Shown here one piece after another: positions 43,842-52,359 of a stretch of DNA of 64,000 bases (within the stretch, counting starts at the first letter, position 1; each line of letters opens with the position of its first letter). A program made the position numbers and the translations under genes. Origin of the DNA: an uncultured delta proteobacterium (GTDB taxonomy: Bacteria; Desulfobacterota; Desulfovibrionia; Desulfovibrionales; Desulfovibrionaceae); contig CAILNX010000043.1 in NCBI GenBank assembly GCA_903835685.1, positions 1 through 64,000 of the forward strand. Reading direction: 5' to 3'. The notes beneath the pieces are model-generated. The model ran no database searches and was not told the origin of the DNA. It saw nothing but the letters and a program-made list of their open reading frames with translations.

Positions 43842-44942
43842 ATGTCTTGGTCAACCAAAGCCAAAGTCGCCAGTGGTCTGGCCGCTGCCGCGATCATCGC
43901 GGCCGCAGCCTATTTCCTGTTCCTGCCGAAAAGCGAGGCCCCGGGCCCTGATTCCGGGGGCGCCAATTCCTCGGTGCGGGGCCAGGTCGGCCAGGCGGAA
44001 ACGGTCCCGGCCCCGGCGGCCCTGGCCTCTTCGGCGGAAACCCCGGCCGAGCCCAAGGCCGCGTCCCCGGCAGCCCAGACCGGGGCCAACGCCTCCCAGT
44101 CCCCGGCCTCGGGGCTCATCAACGAAGACAAAACCGTCACCTTTGATTTCGTGGAGGACGTGGCCCGCTTCCTGCTGGAGAAATACCGCCCGGCCCTGCC
44201 CGGCGGCCAGGGAAGCCTGGCCCTGACCTTCTCCAAGCTGAACGCCCGGTACGGCATTTCGCCCACGGGCATGGCCCAGGTCCCGGACTCCATCCAGAAG
44301 ACCCGTCAGGCCCTCCTGGACTACATTCTGGCCCCGGAGCGCCTGTCCCATCTCTTTCAGACCTATGCCGACCCCTTTGTGACCATGCTCATCTGGTGCT
44401 CCGAGAACATCGAGAAGGACTGCCCGGCCCCGGGCGGCGGCCAGGTCCGGCGGCTGCTCACCCCGGCCGAGACCGCGGAGATGCTGCGCCTGTACGCCGG
44501 GCTGGCCCGCCGCTCGGCCGTCGTGCTCTCCACCCTGGCCGCCCACCCGGAGATGGGCAAGAAAATGGCCGAATACGACCTGGCCGACCGGAAAGCCCAG
44601 AAGGGCAACACGGCCTACCAGGATATGTTGAACGAATACAGCCACGACAGCGCCCTGCGCCACGAGCACGCCGTCGAACTCCAGCAGCGCGCCGACCAGC
44701 TCAAGGCCGACATCGCCATCCGCGAGGGCCTGCGCAAGGACATCCAGCAAACCGTGGCCAAATGGTGCGAGGCCTGCCGCTCCGAAGACCCGACCGAACT
44801 CTTCTCCATGGCCCAGTGGGTGCATCGCCGCGCGCAGCCCGCGCCCGGGCGCGTGGAGTCCGTGGCTGCCGGGGCCGGGCTGCTGGAGGAACTGGCCCGC
44901 AAGCTGGACGGCCGGGCCGGAGGGACTGGACCGCAGAGTTAA
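43842..44942 (+). CDS. membrane-anchored hypothetical protein
   Basis: The 366-residue protein has an N-terminal membrane helix (VASGLAAAAIIAAAAYFLFL, ~9-28), an Ala/Pro-rich linker to ~90 and a helical periplasmic domain (FDFVEDVARFLLEKYRPALPG ... EMGKKMAEYDLADRKAQKGN) with cysteines in ENIEKDCPAPG and WCEACRSED. No family is recognised. ATG 43842 follows TGGAGAAAAGCC. It converges on the GspC-like gene, with repeat copy D between. Confidence 0.65.
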   Translation: MSWSTKAKVASGLAAAAIIAAAAYFLFLPKSEAPGPDSGGANSSVRGQVGQAETVPAPAALASSAETPAEPKAASPAAQTGANASQSPASGLINEDKTVTFDFVEDVARFLLEKYRPALPGGQGSLALTFSKLNARYGISPTGMAQVPDSIQKTRQALLDYILAPERLSHLFQTYADPFVTMLIWCSENIEKDCPAPGGGQVRRLLTPAETAEMLRLYAGLARRSAVVLSTLAAHPEMGKKMAEYDLADRKAQKGNTAYQDMLNEYSHDSALRHEHAVELQQRADQLKADIAIREGLRKDIQQTVAKWCEACRSEDPTELFSMAQWVHRRAQPAPGRVESVAAGAGLLEELARKLDGRAGGTGPQS

Positions 44943-44963
44943 AGAGAAGAGGGGGAATGGGTT

Positions 44964-45042
44964 CGCGTTTCGCGAACTGGACCGGCTTTCAATGGCGCGC
45001 AAGAATAAGAAATAATTATTCTTATTCTTCCTTCTTGGCTGG
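44964..45042 (-). repeat. interspersed AT-rich repeat, copy D
   Basis: In minus orientation it reads GTCCAGCCAAGAAG, GAAGAATAAGAATAATTATT, TCTTATTCTTGCGC, six bases, GAAAGCC, GGTCCAGTTCGCGAAACGCG. Core, spacer and outer blocks match copies A-C. It lies in the convergent gap between the hypothetical and GspC-like genes, in sense with the latter's 3' end. Confidence 0.75.
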
Positions 45043-45063
45043 ACATGGGTCCCGAAGACCAGG

Positions 45064-45489
45064 CTAAGGGGCGGGCGGGGCAGGCCGGGAGACCCGGCCC
45101 AGGCGCTTGTCCCGGACCCTGGCCTCCAGCACGCAACTCTCCTCGCCCCGGCGCAGGACCACCCGGCCGGGCTCGATCTTGTCCACCACGAATTCGCCGA
45201 TCATCTCCTTCTCCCGCACCCAGACCTTGATGGGCTGGGCCGAGCTGGACCCCAGGTCAAAGACCGTGCCCGGGGCCTCGACCAGGGCGGCCTTGTCCCC
45301 GCTCATGGAGAAAATCCCCAGGACCTTGGCCTTGCGCACCTCGTCCAGGCTCTGGCGCTTGCTCGGGGCGGCCTGGGGCGGGGCCGGGGGCTTGCGGTCG
45401 GCCGAGAACAGGTTCTGGTTCACCACGCTCTGGGCCTGGGCCGGTCCCCCGGCCTCGGGTCCGACGGCCAGAACCAGGGCCAGGGTCAC
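45064..45489 (-). CDS. second GspC/PilP-like protein (paralogue)
   Basis: The 141-residue product has a hydrophobic start (VTLALVLAVGPEAGGPAQAQ) and a GspC homology region: VVNQNLFSADRKPPAPPQ, KVLGIFSMSGDKAALVEAPG, VWVREKEMIGEFVVDKIEPGRVVL. It shares VVxxNLFSxDRKPPAPP with the gspC product at 25263. No ATG is available; GTG 45489 or TTG 45495 are the likeliest starts, and CTG codons further upstream cannot be excluded. It follows malQ by about 100 bases. It may serve a second secretion or pilus assembly, or regulate the first. Confidence 0.6.
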   Translation of the reverse strand: MTLALVLAVGPEAGGPAQAQSVVNQNLFSADRKPPAPPQAAPSKRQSLDEVRKAKVLGIFSMSGDKAALVEAPGTVFDLGSSSAQPIKVWVREKEMIGEFVVDKIEPGRVVLRRGEESCVLEARVRDKRLGRVSRPAPPAP

Positions 45490-45590
45490 TATCAAGGTCC
45501 GACCGGCCGAGGGCAGGAACGAGCCACCGGCCAGGCAAAAGCCCTTCCGGCTGGCCGCTCCCCAGGCTGACGACAGGGACTCCGGGCGGA

Positions 45591-47135
45591 TCAGGGCTTC
45601 ACCCCCAGGGCTGTGGCCCCCCTCTCCTCCGGCACGGCCCGGAAGCGGCCGTAGAGCTTGATCTGGGCCAGGAGGCGCTCGGCCAGGGCCGCGTCGAGCT
45701 GGCCCGGGACCAGACGCCAGCCCCAGTTGCCCTTGGCCTTGCCCGGGGTGTTCATGCGGGCCGATGCGTCCAGTCCCAGGAGATCCTGGGCCGGGACCAC
45801 GGCGGTCTCGGCCACGCTCATGAGACACAGGCGCACGAAATCCCAGGCCACCCCGGTCTCGTCCACCCGGCGTCCCAGGTAGTCGCGGACCAGGCGACGG
45901 TCGGCCGCAGTGGTCTCGGTGCGGTACCAGCCCCGGGTGGTGGCGTTGTCGTGGGTCCCGGTATAGACCACGCAGTTCTTCTCGTGGTTGTGAAAGGCGT
46001 TGTCGTTCTCGGCCAGGTCCCCGCCCCAGCCGAACTGGAGCACGCGCATGCCCGGGAACCCGAAGTCCTCCTTCAGGGCCTTCACGTCCGGGGTGATCAC
46101 CCCCAGGTCCTCGGCCACGATGGGCAGCCGCCCGATGCGCTCCCGGGCCAGGCCGAACAGCTCCCGGCCCGGGGCGCGCACCCATTGCCCGCGCACTGCG
46201 GTCTCCTCCTCGGCCGGAATCTCCCAATAGCCCGCGAATCCCCGGAAATGGTCCAGGCGCACCCGGTCGAACAGGCCGAAATGGTGCCAGAGCCGGGCGA
46301 TCCACCAGTCGTACCCCCGGGCCTGGCAGGCCTCCCAGTCAAAGACCGGGTTGCCCCAGCGCTGGCCGGTCTTGGAGAAATAGTCCGGGGGAACCCCGGC
46401 CACGCTCCTGGGCATTCCGTTCCGGTCCAGCTTGAATAGGCTCCGGTTGACCCACACGTCCGAGGAGTCGTGGTTCACGTAGATGGGCAGATCGCCCATG
46501 AGCTCCAGGCCGTGCTCCCTCAGCATGTGCCGGAAGGCCCCCCACTGCTGGAAGAACAGGTACTGGAGGTGCTTCTGATACAGAATCTCCTCGGCCAGGA
46601 CCGCGCCCCAGCGGGACAGGGCCAGGGCCTCCCGGTCGCGCAGGTCCTCGGGCCAACTGGTCCAGGCGAACCCGCCAAAACGGTCCTTCACGGCCACGAA
46701 CAGGGCGTAGTCGTTCAGCCAGGCCGCGTTGTCCCGGCAGAAGGTCACAAAGGCCGTGTTCTCCATCAGCCCCCGGCGCACCCGGGAAAAGGACTGGCGC
46801 AACAGCCTGGTCTTAAAGGCCAGGGCCGCCTCGAAATCCACCCGGCCCTTGGGCCAGGCCGGTTCCTCGTCCAGATGCTTGCGGGTGAGCAGCCCGTCCT
46901 CGACCAGAAGCTCCGGACTGATGAGCAGGGGATTTCCGGCAAAGGCCGAGAAGCTGGAGTAGGGGGAGTTGCCCAGGCCCGGCCCGGTGGGGGTCACCGG
47001 CAAAATCTGCCACAGGCGGCCCCCGGCCGTGGCCAGCCATTTGGCGAACTCCGCGGCGGCCGGTCCCAGATCGCCCACGCCGAAGCGCGAGGGCAGGGAG
47101 GTTACGTGCAAGAGGACTCCAGCAGTGCGCGGCAT
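45591..47135 (-). CDS. malQ: 4-alpha-glucanotransferase (amylomaltase, GH77)
   Basis: The 514-residue enzyme transfers glucan chains between maltodextrins. GH77 hallmarks are the start LLHVTSLPSRFGVGDLGP, DRVRLDHFRGFAGYWEIP (nucleophile Asp), IVAEDLGVITPDVKAL (acid/base Glu) and YTGTHDNATTRGWY (third acidic residue). ATG 47135 has AAGGAG 8 bases upstream. Length fits bacterial amylomaltases. Glycogen or maltodextrin partners are not in the window. Confidence 0.95.
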   Translation of the reverse strand: MPRTAGVLLHVTSLPSRFGVGDLGPAAAEFAKWLATAGGRLWQILPVTPTGPGLGNSPYSSFSAFAGNPLLISPELLVEDGLLTRKHLDEEPAWPKGRVDFEAALAFKTRLLRQSFSRVRRGLMENTAFVTFCRDNAAWLNDYALFVAVKDRFGGFAWTSWPEDLRDREALALSRWGAVLAEEILYQKHLQYLFFQQWGAFRHMLREHGLELMGDLPIYVNHDSSDVWVNRSLFKLDRNGMPRSVAGVPPDYFSKTGQRWGNPVFDWEACQARGYDWWIARLWHHFGLFDRVRLDHFRGFAGYWEIPAEEETAVRGQWVRAPGRELFGLARERIGRLPIVAEDLGVITPDVKALKEDFGFPGMRVLQFGWGGDLAENDNAFHNHEKNCVVYTGTHDNATTRGWYRTETTAADRRLVRDYLGRRVDETGVAWDFVRLCLMSVAETAVVPAQDLLGLDASARMNTPGKAKGNWGWRLVPGQLDAALAERLLAQIKLYGRFRAVPEERGATALGVKP

Positions 47136-47262
47136 GAGGGGCTCCTTGAGGTTCGGGTTCCAAGCACTATGGCAGACTTTTGGCGGCCCTGTAAAGGCCG
47201 GACGGCTCCCGGGAGGGCGGCCCGCATCTTGCAAAATCCCCCGTACAAACAGGGGGTGGACC

Positions 47263-47601
47263 ATGAACCTGCAGAATCTGCACGGTCGGGTGATTCCGAA
47301 ATCCGGCCTGAACCAGGGCAACGGGGCCCTGCACGAGATCGATTTCGAGGACGTGAGCATTTCGGCCAAGGCCGTGACCATCATCCGCCGGGCGGTGCGC
47401 ACGGTCATGGAGCAGCACATGCCCGGGTCCCGGCCCGAAGGGATGACCGCCGCCCAGGCCATCGCCATGTTCCTGGACCGCCTGTACTGGGATTCGGCCA
47501 ACGGCGGCCTGCTCATGTGCATGGAAGTGGCGGACAAGACCTTCTGCCTGCCCATTCCCAAGGAACACTGGAGCATACGACCCACGGGCCTGGTCCAGTA
47601 G
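47263..47601 (+). CDS. conserved hypothetical protein
   Basis: The 112-residue protein has strand-helix sequence SISAKAVTIIRRAVRTVMEQHMPG, helix AAQAIAMFLDRLYWDS and a strand pair LLMCMEVADKTFCLPIPKEHW. No motif or membrane segment allows a function. GGGGGTGGACC precedes the ATG. It is divergent from malQ and followed after 164 bases by the K+ channel gene. Confidence 0.6.
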   Translation: MNLQNLHGRVIPKSGLNQGNGALHEIDFEDVSISAKAVTIIRRAVRTVMEQHMPGSRPEGMTAAQAIAMFLDRLYWDSANGGLLMCMEVADKTFCLPIPKEHWSIRPTGLVQ

Positions 47602-47765
47602 ACCCGCCGCCGACTCTGGCCTCCCAGGGCGGGACGCGTCCCAGCGGTCTCCGCAGCCCTCGCCGTCATGTTTTCATTTGACTGCGGGGCATTGTGTGCT
47701 ACCGTCCGGCTTGGGCATGGCCCGATCCCGGGCTCCCCGCCCTCACCAGGAAACCCCGGACGCTC

Positions 47766-48911
47766 ATGATCCAGTGGCTTCTGTCTCTCTTTCAAAAGCC
47801 GGTCGTACGGATTCTCCTCCTGCTGGCGGCCACGGTCTGCCTCGGGACCGTGGGCTTCTATCTGCTGGAGCTGCACGGCACGGATCGGCAGGACCTGCTG
47901 GCCGCCCTGTACTGGACCGTGGTGACCATGACCACGGTGGGCTACGGGGACTTGACCCCGGCCACGAACCTGGGCCGCATCCTGGCCATGGTGGTCATGG
48001 TCTCGGGCCTGTTCCTCATCTCCGTGCTCACCGGCAGCCTGGCCTCCATCCTGGTGGAGCACAAGGCCCAAAAACGAAAGGGGTTGCTCACCGTGAAACT
48101 CACCGGACACGTGGTCATCGCGGGCTGGAACGGGCACGGGCCGGGCCTGGTCAAGACCCTGCAGGAAACCAAAATGCTGGCCGACCGCAGCCTGGTCCTG
48201 ATCAACGACCTGAGCGAGGAGGCCCGGGACGAGGTGGCCCAGGTCCTGGACCTGGGCGAGCGTCTCCAGTTCGTCAAGGGCAGCACCAGCCAGGAAGCGG
48301 TCATGCGCAAGGCCCGGCCCGAGGAGGCCACGGTGGTCTACATCCTGCGCCAGGGCTCCCTGCCCAGCAAGGAGGCCGATCAGCAGAGCATCTACACCGC
48401 GCTCACCGTGCGCAGCCTGGCCCCCAAGGTCCCGCTCTACGGCGAGGTGGCCCTGACCGAGAACCGCGCCCACCTCCTGCGCGCCGGGGTGAACGAAATC
48501 ATCATCGGCGGGGAGCTGGCCGGGCGCATCCTGGGGGTCATGGGGGCCAACCCCTCCATGTGGACCCTGCTCCAGAGCTTGATCGGCATGAGCGGCCCGG
48601 AGCTTCTGGATTTCCATGCCCTAAAGCCCGAGGAGAAACGCTTCAAGTGGCGGGAGTTCAGCGCGGCCCTGCGCCAGCGAACCGGGGCCCTGCCCCTGGC
48701 CCTGTGCCTGACCAGCAAGACCATGTCCCTGGAGGACGTGTTGGACGAGGGCTCGGGCCTGGACCGCTTCATCCTGGAGCTTTTCGAGTCCGCCGGACAA
48801 AAGACCCAGCTCGGCCAGCAGGGTCCCCAGGTCCTGGTCAATCCCCCGGACGGGGAATCCCTGGAAGCCTATGACGGGGTGCTTCTGCTCAAGCCCCATA
48901 CCCAGGCGTAG
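47766..48911 (+). CDS. two-TM potassium channel with cytoplasmic RCK/TrkA-N domain
   Basis: The 381-residue protein has a first helix (~12-34), the pore loop with the selectivity filter TTVGYGD (~60), a second helix (~72-95), an RCK/TrkA-N domain (HVVIAGWNGHGPGLV ...) and a second regulatory half. This is the MthK/YugO layout, giving K+ flux gated by ligand. It is followed 12 bases later by a cyclic-nucleotide-binding protein that may gate it or act with it. Confidence 0.9.
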   Translation: MIQWLLSLFQKPVVRILLLLAATVCLGTVGFYLLELHGTDRQDLLAALYWTVVTMTTVGYGDLTPATNLGRILAMVVMVSGLFLISVLTGSLASILVEHKAQKRKGLLTVKLTGHVVIAGWNGHGPGLVKTLQETKMLADRSLVLINDLSEEARDEVAQVLDLGERLQFVKGSTSQEAVMRKARPEEATVVYILRQGSLPSKEADQQSIYTALTVRSLAPKVPLYGEVALTENRAHLLRAGVNEIIIGGELAGRILGVMGANPSMWTLLQSLIGMSGPELLDFHALKPEEKRFKWREFSAALRQRTGALPLALCLTSKTMSLEDVLDEGSGLDRFILELFESAGQKTQLGQQGPQVLVNPPDGESLEAYDGVLLLKPHTQA

Positions 48912-48923
48912 GGGGGTGATGGC

Positions 48924-49436
48924 ATGAACGACGTGGACTGGACCAAAATCCCCATGTTCGACGGGTTTACCAAGACCGAACTGGAGTCGGTGAAGCCCAT
49001 TTTCTTCAGCGTGTCCAAACCGGCCGGGGCCGAACTCATCACCGAGGGCCAGGAAGGGGACGACATGTTCGTGCTCATCCAGGGCCGGGTGCAGGTGACC
49101 AAGGCCATGCTCATCAAGGGCATGAGCGTGCCCATCCCCGAACTTCAGAATCCCAGAAAGGTCCTGGCCACCCTGGACGGGGCCATCTATCCGGCCTTTG
49201 GCGAGATGGCCCTGATCGACCGGGACACCCGCTCGGCCACGGTCACTCTGCTCACGGACTGCGACTTTCTGGAAACCACCCGGGAGCGTTTCTTCGACCT
49301 GGTCAATTCCAATCCAGCCCTGGGCCTGTGCCTGCTCTTTGCCATCTGCCGCAGGCTTACGGCCACGGTGCGCCGCAACAACGCCGAGTTGGTCAAGCTG
49401 ACCACGGCCCTGGCCCTGGCCTTAAGCCGCAAATAA
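48924..49436 (+). CDS. cyclic-nucleotide-binding-domain protein without HTH
   Basis: The 170-residue protein is a stand-alone Crp-like beta-roll (MFDGFTKTELESVKPIFFSV; GDDMFVLIQGRVQV; AFGEMALIDRDTRSATV), where the GEMALIDRDTRSATV segment is the phosphate-binding cassette with the conserved Arg. There is no DNA-binding domain, so it acts through a protein partner, probably the K+ channel encoded just upstream. AGGGGGGTGATGGC precedes the ATG. Confidence 0.85.
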   Translation: MNDVDWTKIPMFDGFTKTELESVKPIFFSVSKPAGAELITEGQEGDDMFVLIQGRVQVTKAMLIKGMSVPIPELQNPRKVLATLDGAIYPAFGEMALIDRDTRSATVTLLTDCDFLETTRERFFDLVNSNPALGLCLLFAICRRLTATVRRNNAELVKLTTALALALSRK

Positions 49437-49445
49437 GGATTTCCC

Positions 49446-50174
49446 ATGCCGGTGAAAGCAATGCGCGTGGAGCTTTTGTCCACGACCCCCAACGCCCTGG
49501 CCCTGATCTACGCCGCCTTCCGCCAGTGCTACCACGCCGGGTTCGTGGCCGACATGTGGCCCAGGCTCCTGTCCGGGGAGATCGAGCGCACGGCCCAGGC
49601 CGATTTCGTGGCCAAGGTGCTCGAATCCGGCCACGACAGCCCGGTGGAGCACGTGTCCTTCTCCTTTGCCGTGGAAGGAGTGTCCCGGGCGCTCACCCAC
49701 CAGTTGGTGCGCCACCGCATCGCCTCCTACTCCCAGCAGAGCCAGCGCTACGTGGACGCCTCGAACATGGACTACGTCCTGCCCCCGGCCATCGCCAAGA
49801 TTCCCGAGGCCAAGGCCCGGTTCGAGGCCTTCATGGACCAGGTGGGCGAGACCTACCGGGAACTCCAGACCATGCTCAAGGCCCACGGCCGGGGGGACAA
49901 GGCCAACGAGGACGCCCGCTTCGTCCTGCCCCAGGCGGCCGAAACCAAGATCGTGGTGACCATGAACTGCCGCAGCCTCATCCACTTCTTCCAGCTGCGC
50001 TGCTGCCTGCGCGCCCAGTGGGAGATTCGGGCCATGGCCGAACGGATGCTGGCCATCTGCCAGGCCGAGCTTCCGGCCATCTTCCAGACCGCCGGAGCCA
50101 AATGCGAGGCCCTGGGCTTCTGCCCCGAGGCCGAGCGCTTCACCTGCGGCAAGTACCCCACCCGCAGCGCGTGA
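49446..50174 (+). CDS. thyX: flavin-dependent thymidylate synthase
   Basis: The 242-residue enzyme makes dTMP from dUMP with FAD, NADPH and methylene-tetrahydrofolate. The ThyX motif RHRIASYSQQSQRY (RHRx7S) is at ~80-93, with HDSPVEHVSFSF before it and CRSLIHFFQLRCCLRAQWEIR near the end. It starts 9 bases after the cNMP-binding gene and overlaps the UPF0280 gene (GTGA). Confidence 0.96.
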   Translation: MPVKAMRVELLSTTPNALALIYAAFRQCYHAGFVADMWPRLLSGEIERTAQADFVAKVLESGHDSPVEHVSFSFAVEGVSRALTHQLVRHRIASYSQQSQRYVDASNMDYVLPPAIAKIPEAKARFEAFMDQVGETYRELQTMLKAHGRGDKANEDARFVLPQAAETKIVVTMNCRSLIHFFQLRCCLRAQWEIRAMAERMLAICQAELPAIFQTAGAKCEALGFCPEAERFTCGKYPTRSA

Positions 50175-50920
50175 GCGAAGGCCTCTTCCTCTCCCCCCAC
50201 CGTCAGTACCGGGAAACCCTGGCCCCCCAGGAAGGGGAGACCTCCTTTCAGGTGGTGGTGGAGCAGTCGGACCTGCGCATCACGGCCGAACGGGACATAA
50301 GCGCTGAAATCCTGCCCTATCTCCAGGAGATTCGCGGCCAGCTCAAGGCCTATATCCTGCTCCACCCGGAATTTCGGGCCAGCTTGGTCCCGGTGGAGGT
50401 CCCGGACGGGGTCCCGGACCTGGTGTCGGACATGGCCCGGGCGGCCAAAGTCTGCGGGGTGGGACCCTTCGCGGCCGTGGCCGGGGCCGTGGCCCAGGCC
50501 GTGGCCGACCGCTTCGTGGGCCTAAGCCCCAACCTGCTGGTGGAGAACGGCGGGGACATCTTCCTGCACTCCACCCGACAGCGGGTGGTCAGCTTTCTCT
50601 CGGACCCCAAGTCCAAGGCCCGACTGGGCTGTCTCATCCCGCCCGAAGAGTTCCCGGTCTCCTTCTGCGCCTCGTCGGGCCGCATCGGGCCGTCTTTAAG
50701 CCTGGGCGTGGGCGACCTGGTAGCGGTGCGGGCGGCCACGGGCAGCCTGGCCGACGCGGCGGCCACGGCCCTGGGCAATGTCCTGCACTCCCCCCGGGAC
50801 CTGCGCCGGGTCACGGGCCTGGCCGAAGAGCTGGCCGTGCACGGGGTCCAGGGCGTGTTCGCCCAGTTCGACGACAAGATCGCGGTCTGGGGCCGCATCG
50901 AACTCACGGTCATCGAATAG
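50171..50920 (+). CDS. UPF0280 / ApbE-like family protein
   Basis: GTG 50171 overlaps the thyX stop. The 249-residue protein matches the UPF0280 pattern: FLSPHRQYRETL, VGPFAAVAGAVAQAVADRFV, PNLLVENGGDIFLHS and CASSGRIGPSLSLGVGDL. The family is distantly related to the FMN transferase ApbE, but its reaction is not established. The next gene starts directly after its stop. Confidence 0.85.
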   Translation: MSEGLFLSPHRQYRETLAPQEGETSFQVVVEQSDLRITAERDISAEILPYLQEIRGQLKAYILLHPEFRASLVPVEVPDGVPDLVSDMARAAKVCGVGPFAAVAGAVAQAVADRFVGLSPNLLVENGGDIFLHSTRQRVVSFLSDPKSKARLGCLIPPEEFPVSFCASSGRIGPSLSLGVGDLVAVRAATGSLADAAATALGNVLHSPRDLRRVTGLAEELAVHGVQGVFAQFDDKIAVWGRIELTVIE

Positions 50921-52237
50921 ATGAAAAATTTCAAAATATTGGCCGGAGCCGCGCTCTGGGTCCTGGCCCTTTTCCTGACCCTGGCCCCTCTCGCGGCCCG
51001 CGCCGCCGAGGCCGTCCCCGATGGGCCCGAGGGTCCCGAGACCGTGCGCCGCCTGGCCAAATCCGGAGACGCCCTGGCCCAGGCCCGGCTGGGGCTCATG
51101 TACCTGCGCGGCGCGCTCCTGCCCCAGGATTCGGCCAAGGCCGCCCAGTGGTTCCGCAAGGCAGCGGATTCGGGCCTGCCCACGGCCATGCTGGCCCTGG
51201 GACATCTCTTTCGGGACGGGAACGGGGTGGCCAAGGACCCACGCCAGGCCACGTCCTGGTTCAAAAAGGCCGCCCTGGCCGGAGAACTGGAAGGGGCCTT
51301 TGAGCTGGGCCTGGCCTATGAAAAGGGGCTGGGGGTTCCGGCCGACCGGGAGGCGGCCCTGTCCTGGTACGAAAGCGCGGCCCTGGCCGGATCGGACCAG
51401 GCCATGTTCCGCCTGGGCACCCTGTATTTCCAGGGCCAGATCGTGCGCAAGGACCTGGCCGAAGCCGCCCGCTGGTTCGGTCTGGCTGCCGAGCGCGGCA
51501 ACGCTCAGGCCCAGTGCGATCTGGGCGGGCTCTTTGCCCTGGGTCTGGGCGTGTCCCAGAACACCCGCGAGGCCCGCCGTCTCCTGGGCCTGGCCAGCCA
51601 GGCCGGTGAGCCCCGGGCCATGTACAACCTGGGCCGCATGATCGAGTCCGGCCAGGGCTCGGCCCCAAGCCCCCGGGAAGCGGCCAGTCTGTACCGGCAG
51701 GCCGCCGAACTGGGCCACGCCGAGGCCGCCTTCAGCCTGGGGGCCATGCTCCTGGAAGGCCGGGGGATTCCGGCCGACGGCCGGGCCGCGGCCCTGTGGC
51801 TGCGCCGGGCGGCCAGCCTGGGCCATGCCGAGGCCGCCTATCATTACGGGACCATGCTCTGCGCGGCCGGACCGGACGGGGGGGGCCAGGCGGGCCAAAA
51901 GGAACAGAAGGATCAGAAGAGTCAGCCGGGCGATGGAAGCGGGCTCAAATGGATGCGGCGCTCGGCCGAGGCCGGGTACGGCCCGGCAGCCCTGTTCCTG
52001 GCCCGGTCCTATCAGGAAGGCCTGTGCGGCCCCCTGGACCGGATCCTGGCCTATTACTGGGCCGAGCTGGCCGTGCAGGCCGGGGAGCTCAAGGCTGCGG
52101 AGACCCGCGACGCTCTGGCCAGAAGCATGCCGCCCCCCTACCTGGCCAAGGCTCGGGCCATGCTCAAGACAGCCGGGACTGCCAGGGGAACCCCGGGGGG
52201 CACTCGAGAGGCAGGACCCACCAGGGGCGGAGAATAA
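50921..52237 (+). CDS. exported Sel1-repeat protein
   Basis: The 438-residue protein has a signal peptide (LAGAALWVLALFLTLAPLAARA, cleavage ~residue 28) and about nine to ten Sel1-like repeats of 36 residues (e.g. AQARLGLMYLRGALLPQDSAKAAQWFRKAA). Such solenoids act as protein scaffolds in the periplasm. A low-complexity insert (GGGQAGQKEQKDQKSQPG) interrupts the array at ~325-345. It starts immediately after the UPF0280 stop. Confidence 0.88.
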   Translation: MKNFKILAGAALWVLALFLTLAPLAARAAEAVPDGPEGPETVRRLAKSGDALAQARLGLMYLRGALLPQDSAKAAQWFRKAADSGLPTAMLALGHLFRDGNGVAKDPRQATSWFKKAALAGELEGAFELGLAYEKGLGVPADREAALSWYESAALAGSDQAMFRLGTLYFQGQIVRKDLAEAARWFGLAAERGNAQAQCDLGGLFALGLGVSQNTREARRLLGLASQAGEPRAMYNLGRMIESGQGSAPSPREAASLYRQAAELGHAEAAFSLGAMLLEGRGIPADGRAAALWLRRAASLGHAEAAYHYGTMLCAAGPDGGGQAGQKEQKDQKSQPGDGSGLKWMRRSAEAGYGPAALFLARSYQEGLCGPLDRILAYYWAELAVQAGELKAAETRDALARSMPPPYLAKARAMLKTAGTARGTPGGTREAGPTRGGE

Positions 52238-52359
52238 AGACAAGGGGCACGACGGACAGAGCAAGGGGCCACTCAACCAGGAACGCGTTTGACTGAAACT
52301 CACTCTTCAAAGAGTTATAACTTGAATACGTGCCCGTCTGAACCTCACATCAAATACGG

